A stretch of 64,000 bases of DNA from Pagrus major (lineage: Eukaryota; Chordata; Actinopteri; Spariformes; Sparidae). The stretch is taken from the NCBI RefSeq assembly GCF_040436345.1, contig NC_133233.1, positions 11,551,381-11,615,380 on the forward strand, written 5' to 3'. Position numbers and translations under genes: made by a program. The notes beneath the pieces were generated by a model. That model had not been told where the DNA came from, searched no databases, and was given only the letters and a program-made list of their open reading frames with translations. This document shows positions 37,601 to 51,000 of this stretch, piece after piece; positions within the stretch are counted from its first letter, which is position 1; each line of letters opens with the position of its first letter.

Positions 37601-40600
37601 TTTACGGTCACAGGAAACATAACTTTTGTTAATGGTTCTAATATTTAGTTTAATGTGCAGTTTTAATGAAAATAATAAAAGAGGCATCTTCCACCACGTG
37701 AATGCACATCCAGTCTTCTTCTTCTGTTGAGTTTTATGGCAGTTGGCATCCATAAGTGTTGCATTAGCGCTATCTGCTGGACCGTCCCTTACCATGTCAT
37801 GTGTAAAAAGGCGCAAGATGGAATTTGTGTTTGTTATTCTAATGATTTGGCAACATTACGGAAACGTCTCCTACGGAGAACGACCTTTTTGTCTCGTTCA
37901 AGTCTTATTCGATGTGAGTTATTGCAGGAAGATGGAGGTGGAAACCTGAGTCAGAGCTGGAGAGAGGACTTTGGAGTTGATGTAGAGGAACTGCCGGCGA
38001 GAATTCATTGCTAAAGTCACGGCTGAATACTGAACTGATTTTGTTGAATCTAGCTGAGGCAACAACTGTAACAACTCACCTCACAAGATTTCAGAGCGAG
38101 ACTTGTGTTACTGGGAACAATACATATCTATCTTCATAGGAATCATTGCCGTAATGTTAGAATCACAAGCTCAGCCCAAAACAAATACTTAGTGACGGTC
38201 GGAGTTGCCCCAAAGGATTATGTTGCAGCCACAGCAGAAGTGTCGCAGCTGCCTGCTGAGGACTGATCCTAAAACTTTTGGTAAGTATGAATCATTTACA
38301 CACCAAAGTATGTAAATACAGGACCCGGGTTTACAAATACTGGCGCTCCGCTTTAAGGGTGTGGAGGTGGTGAATGTTTGTGTTGAGCTTTCCAACAATT
38401 AATATAACTCATAGTCCTATCACCAGGCAACAAACTGAGACTCTCAAAGGTTTCCTTTTACAACAACACAGCTCATCTTATCTCATCATACACAGCGAGA
38501 AACAGTTTGTACTTTTGTCAGTGATAATACATGCAGGAAGGCTTGTGAATATGCTGATAAAAAAAGTTGTTAAAAATGGATGGAGGAACGGTCACTCTGC
38601 TGTATCTAAGCTTTCAAATCCATCTCAGTGTCCTGAAAAAGCCTCCCTCAGTAACAAACAGCAGAGCAGAGCTTTAGCGGATGGCTGCGACCACAAATGA
38701 ACTCCACCAACAAGACAAATGAAGAATACCACAATTCTGCCGCCGATGGATTATGTCCTAATGTCCAAAGTCAGGCGAAGGTTTCCATGGACTTTAATCC
38801 CTGTCTGATTTGAAATCTATTTATGTGGAGACACTATCTTTTTTCCCCAACTTCTCCCTAACGCCCGCAGAGCTTCTGTTGATGGTATTTTAAGGAGTGG
38901 AGGACTTAAATCTCATCAAGACTTCTGGGGAAGATTAAGAATAACATTTTGGGGGTTGACAGCTGATCCCTGAACAGCCTGCGGTGTGGATGCCAGCGTA
39001 GCTGCAATCCGTGTCATTAGGACAGACATAATCAAGAGTCTGGCCTGAATTCACCTCAGCGTGTGATGCAAAAAGATGAAAACACGACACAGTTACCCTT
39101 CTAACACCCTCTGCCTGACAAAATCTCACATTTGTCCGACCTTATTTGGCATAACGGTAAGAAAAGGGAGCAATATGATATGTGATTTTTTATCACTTCC
39201 ACATATTTACTGGGATTTTATTTTTAATCTGAAGGTGTTATAAGCTTGCTCTCATATATTCTGGTGACCACATGACAGTCAGAATATTTTGCACACGACT
39301 CTCCATCACTGACCGCCCCGGATTATAAATCTCTCTGATCTGGTGTGCAGATTAGCATTAGGATGAGTGTGTGTTGTTGTCGTGCATCTCAGACCTCAGC
39401 TTTATCAGCTGGCGTGATGGTGAGTTCATACATCATATTAACAAGGAGCGTGTCAACAAACACGTATACACCAACAACAGGCTTACTGTACGTTTAAGAG
39501 GAGCGGTGGTTAGCAGATGAAAACAAGAACTTTAAACCCACAGATGACTCCTACACACAGCAAAGAGGGATTTGTTTCTCTTTTGCCCTGTCGACCACTC
39601 TCAACACGCACACACACACAACAGCTTACACATGTGTTCGGTCGGCCTAGGGATGCATAAATCAAAGCAGGACTCTAAACGTGCCGTGCTAAGTGAGGAG
39701 TCTAACCCGCAGCTTTTTTCTCAGACGCCTCTCAATTTAAGAACATCTTCAGCAGGGGGAAAAACACTTTAAAAAATGGGTGAAAGGAGAGCTAACAGCC
39801 TAAAATAAGGCTTTTCTTCTGCCGCTCAAAAGAAAGACTGACATCCGTTTGCTACACGGAGACAAGTGATGTGTCTTGTAATTGAATTCCTGTCAGATTT
39901 GCTTAATGTGCTTGCTGTCAGCTTGTCAAGACGTTGTCATCCGCACATCTTCCAAAACGTTCATTATGCATGTTAGTGTGCCCACACAATTGTGCCCACA
40001 TGGAGGAAGACACAGTTATGCACACATACATATGCACGCCCACAAACCCTTTAAAATCCTGTCTTTTTCTTCCAGCTACAGTTCCAGCCCTAACCATCCG
40101 TCTTCTGCTACGGTGGTCTTTATTCAAAGCCGTGTTTGACGTGTCATCCAACTTCCCAGTGACTCACTCCAGGACCACAGATGGAAGCAGCCCTGGCTGG
40201 CTTTGCTTTTTTTTTTTTTTTATGCCTTCACAATTTGCAAACTCCATACCATGAAGACGTTTAAAGCGAGCTGTGGCCTTATAAGGCAGGAGAAAAGGCT
40301 CTTCAGAGGCAGTGAGGGGGGAAAAAAAAGCAACAGGTTTTATTTCATTTGCTGCCATTCTGCCAGTAGCGCCGGTGCCAAGGCGAGAATGGACTGAGCG
40401 CTGTTTGCATCTGCAGGCACTTTGGTGTAGCATGCAGGAAACAGAGGCAGATTAAAGGGCGGATTGTGAAAGAAAAAACACAAAGAAAAGATCAAAAAGC
40501 CACACAAATTGATATTTCAGGGATGAAAAGAGGGATTTTATCATATTTCTTTCATGTGCACTGTGATTTTGTAAAATAGGCCTGCCATGGTGTTCATTTG

Positions 40601-43570
40601 TGTTTTGTCTCTCTTCCAAAAAGCCTGCTTTCACCCCTGCCAGGGGTACTGGCACATGAATTAATAGCATGTATAAATCAACGATGCTATACGCCACTTC
40701 AGGTGTCAGGAGAAAAATATGGAACTTTATGTGAGCTCTTTTGTCGAGACACATAATAGCACCAAACGTGATCACGCACTCACGTTGTTAGCAAGCCGGG
40801 CATGGATAGAAAAGCACAGAGAATAATGAGAGACCTGATGCAGCACTGCAGTTTCTCTGGCCATAGACTGATGGGCCGGGGAACTCATTGCATTAGGGAG
40901 AGAGGGATGGAGGAGGAGAGCACTCTACAGTGAAATAGTCACCACACACACAGCAGTAGAAAAGCATCCCACAAACACAAATTACCTGCCAGCATCAATT
41001 CCAGCCCCTGTATGTCACGTTTATGTGAAAGGTTAAACAGAAACAAATGGTTGATTCGGCCCTGCTGCTGCTGACGCTTGGCAGGAGACAGACTCTATTT
41101 GGCCGGAGGATCCCAGGACAGAGGTGACCACAGTCGAAAGGGGCACGACTGTAGTGCTGATTTAAGAGCCACGTTAGAGAAAAAGGAAGAGTTGTGGTTT
41201 GGATGCAGATGGATTGAGAAATAAAGTAGTTTTGTTTCTAGACTCAGTTTGCTGTGACACTACTGTCTCGTCTTGACTCTGAGTTTGAGAAACACCTTGG
41301 TTAACCTCGAGTGCTGCTGACAGCCGGTGACTTTGTCAGGGGATTTAGTGACTGTTTCAGTATTATATATGGGTAGCCTATTGGTTTTATCAACAGCACA
41401 ACATATATTTTGAGCACATGTTAGTGTAATGTGTAATTTAGGTCATTTGTTTTATAATAGTTCAACACTTTAGATATAAAAAACATTCCCTCTGTAGCAA
41501 GGAATTAGATCAAATATTCATACAACTCTCATTTATGTTCACTAAAGGTAAAGCTACAGCCGGGAGATGGTTAGCTTAGCCTAGCATAAACGCTGGCAGC
41601 AGGGGAATACAGCAAGGAAACTTCTTTCATCTTACTACTGATGAAACAAAAATAAAGTGTTAATTAGAAGGCTTTAGAGGTGTCACTGGTGTAGCCCCAT
41701 AGATGTCAGTATAAGCAGTATGAGCTGAACATGTTACTTTCGTAAAAAGTTCCAAGTTTGCATTTTGCAAATTGTAGGTTGACTATTGTGTAGGAAGTGG
41801 ACTTCTTCCACTGGATTTACATGCCTCCTGGCACAATATACACATATGTGACCTCTATGGCTCTATACCACTGAACCTTGAGGCTTTATACTGAATACAT
41901 TTATGCACTCGGAAAGAAAAGACACTCTCATCTTCACTCTTACTGTACACTGGCACCTTATTAACAAATAAATTGCTTGACTGACTCTCATTTTTGTAGG
42001 CTCTTTGAGAACTAAGCCAAGAATGTGGGAGGCAAACATGCTTTCAGCACGTACCGTCACAAGTGAGTAGACCTGACAACATTTCTTACGAGTTAAATAT
42101 ACAACTGCTGGCAGCAACTTCATGAAGATTCAACTGATGTTGAGGACTTGCAGTGGGAATGGATGCAGAGAAATGGAAATGAATCACCCCAGAGGTCAGA
42201 GTGAGGACGGGTAGGCGTTGCAGCTGATCTGTTGTACTTTTTCCCTCTCTCAGATATTAAGCCTAACCTACCTACTTCTACTAAACTACTACTGCTTCTG
42301 CTGCTGTGTCAAATGCAGCAAATACTACAGTTGTCATTTGAATTGTAAATTAAATCATAAATTAATTAAAGCGGGATTATCAGCTACAGTTGTAACCATG
42401 GTTTTAAATCTACTAATACAATACCCCGCTGGTGTAAAGCCTGAATGTGCTGAAGCTGATTGATTTGTGCCTTGTTCTCAAAGAACTGCAATAATCGAAT
42501 CGGCGCTGTAGTTAAACTTCTCGCCTCCGCACATACAGGAACATGCTGGCATTTCCAGTGCGCTGGCTCATCCCCTTTCCCTTTTCATTTAGTTTTTCAG
42601 CTCTGCCAGATTAGATGAAACTGATGCACTGACTCAAATGTTGTTACTGACGTCTTTGATGAGTTAATTATACATTTGCATAAAGGTCAGGGCAACAGCA
42701 GACGTGAATAACTAAAGTGTACAGTAGGGGGTCGATACCCCCCCTCCCTACCTCTACGCACATCTCTCCTCTTCAGCCTGCATGCTGGAGTTTATTTTCA
42801 CACGTCACGTCATCAGAAAAGATCGTTCCTGTTATAGATGTTGAGAGCGTCCAATGAAGCAGGTTGTTAAAGGTGTCAAGGATGAGTGACGCTCAAGAAA
42901 CAAGGCTCATCAGTTATGTAAAACCAGTATTGTTAATAGCAGGTGTCTTGTTACATTTGTTACTGATACACAGTTTGTCAATCATCCTAAAAAGAAAAAA
43001 ATATCAGTAACAGCACTTTGTTGACTGTTAAACCGAACCATCAAACAGCATTTAGCAACTGTACTCCAGGCCTGTCAGGCTTTGGATGTCTCCACGTGTT
43101 AATGCAGTGTTCATGGGGGCTGTAGGAAGACCAGCTCAGAGGATGATGTCTTACCAAAACCAAAAACGTGTGATGGATGGATAAAACTGCTGTTTTGTCT
43201 GCACGTACATACGCAGCAAATGTTAGCATTTCTAGCTAACTACAACAGTAGGAGCCTGTACTGGTTGTTTCCAAAGTTAAGGTGCATTAGGTGTTAGCTG
43301 AGATGCTGGGTCTACTCACAATTGAAGCATAGGCTTTGAAACTATGAACACTAATACAAAAATCTGACCACTTACTTGTCCAAGTATCGAAACAACCAAA
43401 CTAAAAAAATAAATTAAATTAGAACAAATTACATTTTTATTACATTTGTATTCATAGTACTGTACTATAAAACTAGGGCATGCTGTTTTCATTATGTCTC
43501 CTGGCCTTCATGGATCATCTGCTGGTGAGAATGCTAAGCTTTTGGCTGCACATAGCTTTAGCCTCAATCT
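34700..43570. other. Gene-free stretch with candidate regulatory blocks
   Basis: No supported exon over almost 9 kb. The segment 36540-36850 is an ATTA-rich block that could be regulatory. The segment 42560-42700 holds a tight cluster, GATGAGTTAATTATAC then ATTTGCATAAAGGTCA: a homeodomain TAATTA, a POU octamer ATTTGCAT and a nuclear-receptor half-site AGGTCA. A poly(T) of 17 lies at about 40208-40224. The block 35700-36250 is rich in GCTAGC/GTTAGC words like the family A elements, but I could not define termini. Confidence 0.35.
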
Positions 43571-43572
43571 TT

Positions 43573-43790
43573 AAAGGCCTAGTGTACAGGATTTATGGGC
43601 AGAAAGGAAATATAATATTCATCATTATGTTAATATTAGTGTGTAATCAACTAAAACTAAAAAATATTGTGTTTTGTTCTCTTAGAATGAGCCTTTTATA
43701 CCATCAGTCTGCCATGTTGCACTGCCATGTTTCTACAGTAGCCCAGAACGGACAAACCAAACACTCGGTCCAACAAGATTCACGGTCGTC
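43573..43790 (+). mobile_element. MITE-like interspersed repeat (AAAGGCCTAGTGTACAGGATTTA type), truncated
   Basis: Starts TTAAAGGCCTAGTGTACAGG and ATTTATGGGCAGAAAGGAAA. It continues with GAATGAGCCTTTTATA, CTGCCATGTTGCA and CAGTAGCCCAGAACGGACAA. From memory this matches a very abundant percomorph repeat. The right terminus is missing, so the copy is 3'-truncated. The 138-codon open frame across it is incidental. Confidence 0.65.
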
Positions 43791-44695
43791 AGCTGGAAAT
43801 TACAAGTCCGCTGTCACTTATTTCTATGTTAGTTTAAAGATCTTTTGTTTAAAAAATAAATGCAAATGTTCAGTGTTAATTCTGCCTCCTTTATAATATA
43901 TTATAATTGTAAACTGCTGTGCGGGAACAGAAAAGGCGTAGTTAGGGGGGGCAGGGTCAGTATGTGTTCTCAAAGGTTTTGGATGAAAATAAAGGTCAGC
44001 GAAGCTTCAAGCATGATGACTTTTTACTGAGAGAGTGATGAACTGACAGAAGCCAGAAAGAGACTAAATGAAAAGAATTGGCCCGGCTTATCTCCTCGCA
44101 GAGTGGGCCGGTGTAAAATTGGGTTAGGAGAGTCTACAGGGCCTGGAGAAACGGTGAGTTTTTGGGGAGACTTCAGAGCGAGAATGCGATAAGAATAACA
44201 GCTCACCACCCACAGCTAGCCAAAGGGGGACGAACACAAAAACCAGAGCCTACCTGTGAGGAGGAAAGAGTAAAAGAGACACACAGAGAAATGCAACAAA
44301 TCTGAAGTATGTGGCCTAGGATGCAGAAAGCGGCATTGATTCAAACAGGAGTGACAAATCATTAAACCCTAGCTGTGCATTTGCTCTGTGAGAAACACAA
44401 TCAACAACAATTCACAGGAAGTTCATTAATTTCCTACAGAGCCGAGGGAGCGTGGGGGGGAAACTGGCAGTCGATGTCAACAAGCCTGTCAACTGAGATG
44501 TTTGCCTCAGCTGAACTTTTCACAGCGACTGGCTGTCAGATTTGAAATAGTCATGCAACCTAGTAACTGGATTTTCATAACAGCCAATCGGTTGTTCATG
44601 AAATTGGACCAAACAACATTTCTGATTAAATGAGGCTGGAGGGATAAACCAAAACAATGGTGCATATTTATTTTACGTATAACTGAATTGCTATT

Positions 44696-44858
44696 TAAAG
44701 GTCTGTTACAATAGAGATTTAAAGGTTTCATACCATACTTCTGAACGCTCCATTTTATTACCTGTCTCTTTCAGGCCCATCGTCCAGAAAAAGCTCATAC
44801 TATCCTGATTGGTCAGCTCTTGCAGGCCTGAGCCAGTGTTTTTGCAACCTCGGACCTT
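44696..44858 (+). mobile_element. MITE-like element, family C, short copy
   Basis: Starts TTTAAAGGTCTGTTACAATA and ends CGGACCTTTAAG. The interior has GCTCCATTTTATTACCTGTC, TGATTGGTCAGCTCTTGCAG and GCCTGAGCCAG, matching the longer copy at 53330-53640. Confidence 0.6.
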
Positions 44859-44869
44859 TAAGCTACGAT

Positions 44870-46010
44870 ATTAAAAGACACATTAAGAATGAATTAACCT
44901 TATTACAAATGACATAATTTTAAATATTTGATGGTATATTCTAGAAAATGCATTTGGGCCAGTTTCTTGTGAATTAAATTAATTATTTCAAACAATAAAC
45001 ATATAACTGTTGATTGCATTGTGTAAATACTGTATGTACAGTCATGAATTTGAGACGTAAAGGTTTATTTAGACAGAACACAAAGTTTAACTTAGTTTAA
45101 TTTTAGTTTTGCATTCCATGTTAAAGGTATGGTGTTTAGCAATGTTACACCTGGGACCCACAGGGAAAACGCCACAGGGCATCTTTAATTGGGCACAAAT
45201 AGCCACAACACCAACTATGCAGATGTTAACTGTAGCTAGCTCGCTAACATTCGTGCTTGTGCTGGGTTTTTCCGACATGCAAAATGAGTTGAAGTTAATG
45301 CTGTAAATGTCGTGTTTTATGTTCTGAGGTCCAACAAGCAGTAGTACCGACAGGCTTTATGCAGGGTGTGACACAGAAGCTGACTGATCACTTTTTAATA
45401 CAATTTACAGTCATGAATTCACCTCCAACAGCTCTGTCTCGGAGTAATATCCACATATTAATGGCAATCAATGAAATTAGGGAAAGTGCGGCTCATTTTA
45501 GCACTTTCTCCTTTGGCATGTGCTCTTTTTAATAAAGGAGCTGAAGCTTATATCAGTGTTAATCAGTCTATAATCTATGAAGTGTCCATACACTCAGAGC
45601 TGAGCTGTTCACCCGAGCTGCCAACAACCTCCTGATAGGCCCAGTTAAAGAAACACACACACACACAGGCGCGTGAATGACTCTGCAGTATGCAACAGAT
45701 GCCTTATGTAAACTCACTCCCACACACACTTAAGACTTATTATCATCATCATAAGAACACAAGCAGACACATGTAGGTGGTCAACTGACCAGTCTTTGGA
45801 CGACTCAGTACAGTTGTATAATTGCAGAGTTCATGTGAGCGTGACTGTGCATCGACAGCACAGCTCTTTATCTGTTAAACTTAAGTTTGATTGAGCCTGA
45901 ATGACAAACTTGCTCTGTTGTGAGACAGACATATTTGTTCGCCTTTTCGGGGAAAGTAAGGAAAATATATTCACATACAATGAAGTTTCAAAAAGTTTTA
46001 CATAACACAT
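44870..46010. other. Gene-free; candidate regulatory block 45420-45570
   Basis: No supported exon. The block 45420-45570 has ATTAATGG, CAATCAATGAAATTAG, CCTTTGGCAT (SOX/TCF-like) and TTTAATAAAG words in an evenly composed stretch. It could be an enhancer. A (CA)n tract lies at about 45653-45667. Confidence 0.35.
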
Positions 46011-46017
46011 TGAGGCC

Positions 46018-46340
46018 GGTGCAATATGTCAGACTGTCAGAAACTAAAATTATTATCAACAGAATGTAAAAAAAATAGCCATTTTAACGTCATAACATCT
46101 TTGTTTTGTGTTGCAGAGATATCTACACAAGCTAGCATGCTAACCAGCTAGCCTCGGCCCGTCCAGTCCTAATCTCCTGTGCCATCAGTGTCAACACTAA
46201 CACTGCCCTGGTGCTCTGAGCTCTCAGTCCGTACCACTACATGCACAGCCAAACAAGCTAACTAGCTTACCAGCAGTTAGCAGTTACTCTGGTGTTTGGA
46301 ATGTGAATTAGACAGCTGGCCAAATCTTACATATTGCACC
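46018..46340 (+). mobile_element. MITE-like element, family A
   Basis: The left end GGTGCAATATGTCAGA and right end TCTTACATATTGCACC are inverted repeats. The element is 323 bp. The interior has AGCATGCTAACCAGCTAGC and CGTCCAGTCCTAATC, as in the copies at 24.4 kb and, inverted, at 14.2 kb. Non-coding. Confidence 0.75.
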
Positions 46341-46694
46341 TTTGCCTTTAAAGGGAACTAAAACTTACATTGACCACCAAGTCTGATAAAATCAGTTTCC
46401 CCAGTTGTAAACTTGAATGTTGACATGATACTGTTAACATGTGTGAAACTGGACAAAATGGTAAATGCGATATGACATAAACACAAGATTATTCTGCAGC
46501 CATGACCCCAGGTGAGCGCCGAATCACTCATGCACTCCTTCAGTTGAAAAGTCGAAAACTACAAACAAGTGCAACGCTTTTTGTGGAAAATGGTCTGAAA
46601 GTCTACAACGTTATGCCCACGAAAGATCATCGTGTTTTGCCCTATGACGGCAGATTTTTGACTACACCTTAAAGTGTGGCATTTAGAAATATAA

Positions 46695-46834
46695 AAAAAG
46701 TAAAACAGAATGAAATTGTTTTGTCCTTTAAGGTCAGTTTGTTTATTCAGTTTGTTTAAACAGATAAAATCCGTCAATAAAGATCTTTCTCTTCTGATTT
46801 AAATCCCTTCCCCAAAACTACATAGTGCACCTTT
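46695..46834 (-). mobile_element. MITE-like element, family B, partial, inverted
   Basis: The minus strand reads AAAGGTGCACTATGTAGTTT then GGGGAAGGGATTTAAATC. Further on it reads AAACAAACTGACCTTAAAGG, matching the interior of the copy in pomp intron 2. Only the left-terminus half is present. Confidence 0.65.
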
Positions 46835-47959
46835 AAGTTTAGACGTGACACTAATAGATTTTGTAATTTAATTCAGCCAGAACACCCCAAAGTAACATAA
46901 ATTACAAAATGCAGAATGCTCAACCTTCCTCCTAGTTTCTACATTAAAAAAGTCTATTGATTACATTTAGATGTTCCGAAAGATATTAAAAAGAATAATT
47001 TCACATCTTCTTGATTTTTAATTGCATATCTATGTGAACTGACAAGGAACATATTTGAGATTTATTCCTCCAGTGGCAATTGTGATCTAATGTATCAATG
47101 GCTGAGCAAGGCAATTAGATAACCATATTCATATAAACTATCTATGGTATATGAGCAGGAATTACTGCAGTTAAAGGTGACTCATGTTATGAGTGTACTG
47201 CAATCTTCTGGTAATCATATACTGATTAATCATCACTTGAGCTCACAGCATGCAGTTGCACATACTAATCAAATAGGTGTTTAGCAATCTTACAGGCAAA
47301 CCACAATTAAACTCAGAGCAGCACACAGTCTCTGTGGGCAACGATCTCGCCTCATCTTATTTTTTCTCTGTGAAAATAAGAGCAGTGAAGGAGCCACATG
47401 CAGAAATGTTCTGATGACACAGCAACTGCGAGGCGCTTCAGCAGATGGAATAACTAATAAAACAGTAATAACTGGATCTTTTGTGAGAGGAAAAACAAGT
47501 ACTTTCATCATAATGTCCAACTATGAGGATATATACAATTATATACAACAGAACCAGAGGTATCACTATTTCCCCCAGATATTCTTTTTTCCTATTTAAA
47601 ACCTGCTGCCTACATTACCCACAATGCAACTTAGCCACTGAGTGACATCACTGGAGGCAATTTATCATGCAGCTCTGGACTACTTTTTCACATATGTAGT
47701 AGTACTCCAAAACCTTTTTTACCTTAAAATGACATTTTGATGGTACAGTGTCTTGTAATAGTGTGAATGGTGTCTCTGTCTCAGCCACTCCGCCCCCCTA
47801 TCACTTGTTTCTGCACTATGTATCTTCAGTGAGAGGGTAGGATCACAATGTTACATACAAGTTTACTTCAACATACAAGTTTTCAACATGTAACATTGTT
47901 ATGATGTAATGAGTTTTGTTTGTAGTTAGCACCTACATAACGCCTGACATATTTTTACA

Positions 47960-47983
47960 GATCTTGGATCTTGGATCTTGGAT
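47960..47983. repeat. Short tandem repeat, unit GATCTTG
   Basis: About 3.4 perfect copies of a 7-bp unit. Confidence 0.9.
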
Positions 47984-48094
47984 AATGTTGCTTTAAAAAG
48001 GAAAATATTACTTAAAATATGTTGCACCTTTCGTTCACTCGCTTCCAAAACAATCGCACAAGCTAGCCAGATCAAGATCTTTACAAGGCAGTGT

Positions 48095-48170
48095 TTTCAA
48101 TACCTTTGCTGTCCACAGGGGGCGCCATACTCAACACAAAGTTAAAGCTCCTTGTAGCTGCTTCAAAGAA
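48095..48170 (+). repeat. Interspersed repeat fragment, copy 2 (GTCCACAGGGG type)
   Basis: Contains GCTGTCCACAGGGGGCGCC followed by CTCAACACAAAGTTAAAG and CTCCTTGTAGCTGCTTCAAA. It pairs with the copy at 21361-21440. Confidence 0.55.
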
Positions 48171-50789
48171 AAACATGTTTTCATGTGTGAGACAGGATAT
48201 GATGTTGTGACAGTGTGTTGGCAGCTCTTCAGAGCTGTGCTTTGTTGCCTTGGTATATTAAATTTGTCAAATGAGGACAGCTCACTGGATGCAGCATTGA
48301 AATACAGCATCTCGGGTAATGCATACGAGACTAGAGGCTAAAACACTGACAGTTCTGAGAGGAAAATCACATCATAATACCAGCTTTGTTCAGTACAGAT
48401 GCAGCTTCAGCAGCAGGTTTCTGTCCGGCTTTATGCGCAAAAGAAAACTGGTTTATATAGTATATACTCTACATTTTACATCAAGTAATCATCTATAATG
48501 AGGACAAATTAGCCTCCATGTTTGAGCTCTATTATGATACTGCCTCAGCTTCCAGACCTGACTGGATCAGACCTGTACCTGACATTTAATCCCAGCTGGA
48601 AAATGGAACTAGCATTGATGAATTTTACGCAGTGGAAGCAAGATACCCGACCAGGACCTGTTTGGACCCGACAACAAAAGATTAAGAAATGATGTCCAGT
48701 TTGGTCATATCATAGATATAAAATATATGTTTGTATTTTTTAATTTTATATCTATGTGCATAGAACAATGCATTTTCATGGTAAACTGCTCAGTACATGT
48801 CTGTAATGGGTAAACAGGCATCTGTATCCATGGCAACAACTGAGTGCTTCAGCTTACATTACCCACGTCAGAGTCAGACGTACAAAACAACGCCTGTCGA
48901 GTTCAGGATGGGCTCAGTTACCAGTCTCGTCCAAATTGGACTCTAAAGCCAGAGGCAATTGGGTAAAACTGAAAAACTTAATTACCCAGAAATCACATGT
49001 TGACAAACCAGACAGTGTTTTTTTTTTAGGATAGTGAGGTGTCACGTCTTATATTGTGTCATGGCACAATCTTGAAATGTGACTGTGATAAAAGTTCTTC
49101 CTTGCGAGCGACACCAGCTCTATCTGAAGGACAGAAAGCAGGGTACAGGTCCAGGTCGAACCCACGATTTCAGAAACATAGTTCGATGCTCAAGGTAAGT
49201 CACTGGGAAACCTACAACAAACCAGAGTTTATCCACTGTTTTAGCCTGAAATAGATTTATAGTACAGTCTGTATATGTTATCAGAACAGCAAAACCAGAA
49301 AAGAATAAAAAATAAATAAATAAAAAGCAGCGGTGGTAGTCTTGACTTTGAGTTGGGGTCTAAATAATATGTATAATGTTCTGTTTTTTTTTTCGTGTTA
49401 TAAAGTAAAGTCAAATTTGCATTAACGAGTTGTAAATAATGCCAAAGAGGCTTTAGTATTGAAGTGACACGTTCAAAGACTTTATCAGCCTTCGGAAATC
49501 CATAGACATCAGAGTAACGCTGCCTTGAATTTTAAAATGTAAAGACATTAGAATCTACAAACGCTCCCTGGTGAGCCTTTAAACTTCCTCAAAATCGAAC
49601 ACACCTCCAACACAACACAATACATCAAGGCCTGGCGTCTTTTCTACATATTTTTTCCGCCTCTCTGTTTGACTTATCGAGTCCTCATTGTGATTCGCTG
49701 AGCCGCGTTTATGTGGGGTGGGTAGTATAGAGAATCGAGTCAAAAAGTTTCTCCAAACAAGTGCTGTGCCTCGGGGGGATTCTCCTTGTGTCCTTGAGAG
49801 GCATCATGGAGTGTGACTTAAAGACTTTTTATTCCTCCTCCGCTCCCTCGTTTCACCCCTCCGCCTCCCCTCCATGCTTCTGCTCCCTCTCTCTTTCTCC
49901 CTCCTGTCTTCTCTCCTCCTCCCACCATCGCTCGGTCGCCGGAGGGGGGTCTCTCCACGCTCTGATTGGTTTTATTGGCAGCAGTTCAGTCGTGGAGGAT
50001 GCCGCCGTGGCTCTCGATGTCGTGCTTGATAAAGATGGATCAGCACATAACATTAGGCAAAGCAGTTCTCTTTTCCATCTCATTAAAAAGACAACATTCG
50101 ATGAGAATAGGAACATCCTCCGGTGTCAGAGAGATTCATGTTGAGTTATTCATCTCCTAACTGTGTCTTTTCGAAAGGCTTGCAGTCAGGCGACGTGTTT
50201 TTAAAAAAGCACAGGAGTCACTTCTGCCCCAAATGAATTTCTGTGTGTATGTGTTGTTAAAAGGACACCTCTGCATGTGGCCCACATCCACAAGTCTCCT
50301 TTTTCTGGTGTTGAAAGAGTAAACACAGCAGAGCAATAACTGTCATGATGAATAAACAAGCTTTTTTGCAGTGAAGATGGTTTGTATGCCGTATGACACA
50401 ACAGAGAAACTGCATTATGCTTGAAAAAGGGTCAAACTTTATATGAAAAGATGTGAGGTGGCAGACTGCAGTGGTTGAGTCTGGTCTTGGAAGCTCACAA
50501 AAAAATAAGCTTTTAGTTTACATTTTTAAATAACGAGCTATTTGCTGTTGCTTCACAAAGGCACAGACGTACCACAGAGGCAGTAAAGACTTGTATTTTA
50601 ATCCAAAAGAATATAATACAACCACATGGTACCTAAATAATGCAGATACTACACTGTCTTTTCATGATTTTCACAGAATTCAAGCATTAAATGCAGTTTA
50701 ATGCTATTTGGTTTGTACCAAATAGCCTACTCAAGTGTCCTGGTCTGTCTTGTTTGTTAATGTTGTCTCTGTTATGCATTGTCTGCTAT

Positions 50790-51000
50790 TAATAGGACAG
50801 GAAGGTCGCCCATCACTGGTACCCATCTACAGAGCATCAGTGACATCACTGAAGTGAGATGTCTGCAAAGAGCCCAAAGGATACCAAAATATGACACCCA
50901 CCCAGCCACAGTCTGTTCACCCTGCTGCCGTCTGGCAAAAGATACAGAAGTATCCGCTGCTGTACCACCAGACCACAGAGCAGCATGTTGTGGGGCCCAA
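50790..51000 (+). pseudogene. LINE reverse-transcriptase C-terminal remnant
   Basis: From 50913 one frame reads LFTLLPSGKRYRSIRCCTTR. This is the tail motif (LLPSG-RYR...R-K/S-SFFP) of CR1/L2-type LINE polyproteins of fish. Just upstream, CTGCAAAGAGCCCAAAGGAT and GACACCCACCCAGCC encode the usual preceding CLQRAQ and DTxHP segments, but in another frame, so at least one frameshift separates them. Only about 200 bp survive. It has the same general type of tail as the better-preserved copy at 57.1-57.6 kb. Confidence 0.7.

Larger units (their letters stand above)
46840..50780. other. Gene-free stretch
   Basis: No supported exon. Small repeats are listed separately (47960-47983 and 48095-48170). 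The 49750-50150 block is GC-richer and stays open on both strands (127 codons plus, 87 minus). The core 49970-50110 is evenly composed and may be constrained, but neither frame resembles a known protein and no splice-bounded exon is clear. Confidence 0.4.

Noticed and set aside
38935-39129. Cysteine-rich minus-strand frame resembling a small extracellular module
   Set aside because: Cysteine spacing matches no family I know, and no clean acceptor/donor pair bounds it.
43480-43896. 138-codon plus-strand open frame
   Set aside because: Most of it runs across a MITE-like repeat; incidental.
49761-50144. 127-codon frame as a possible exon
   Set aside because: Both strands are open, no recognisable protein, and the 5' part is a low-complexity CT-rich tract; kept only as a possible non-coding element.
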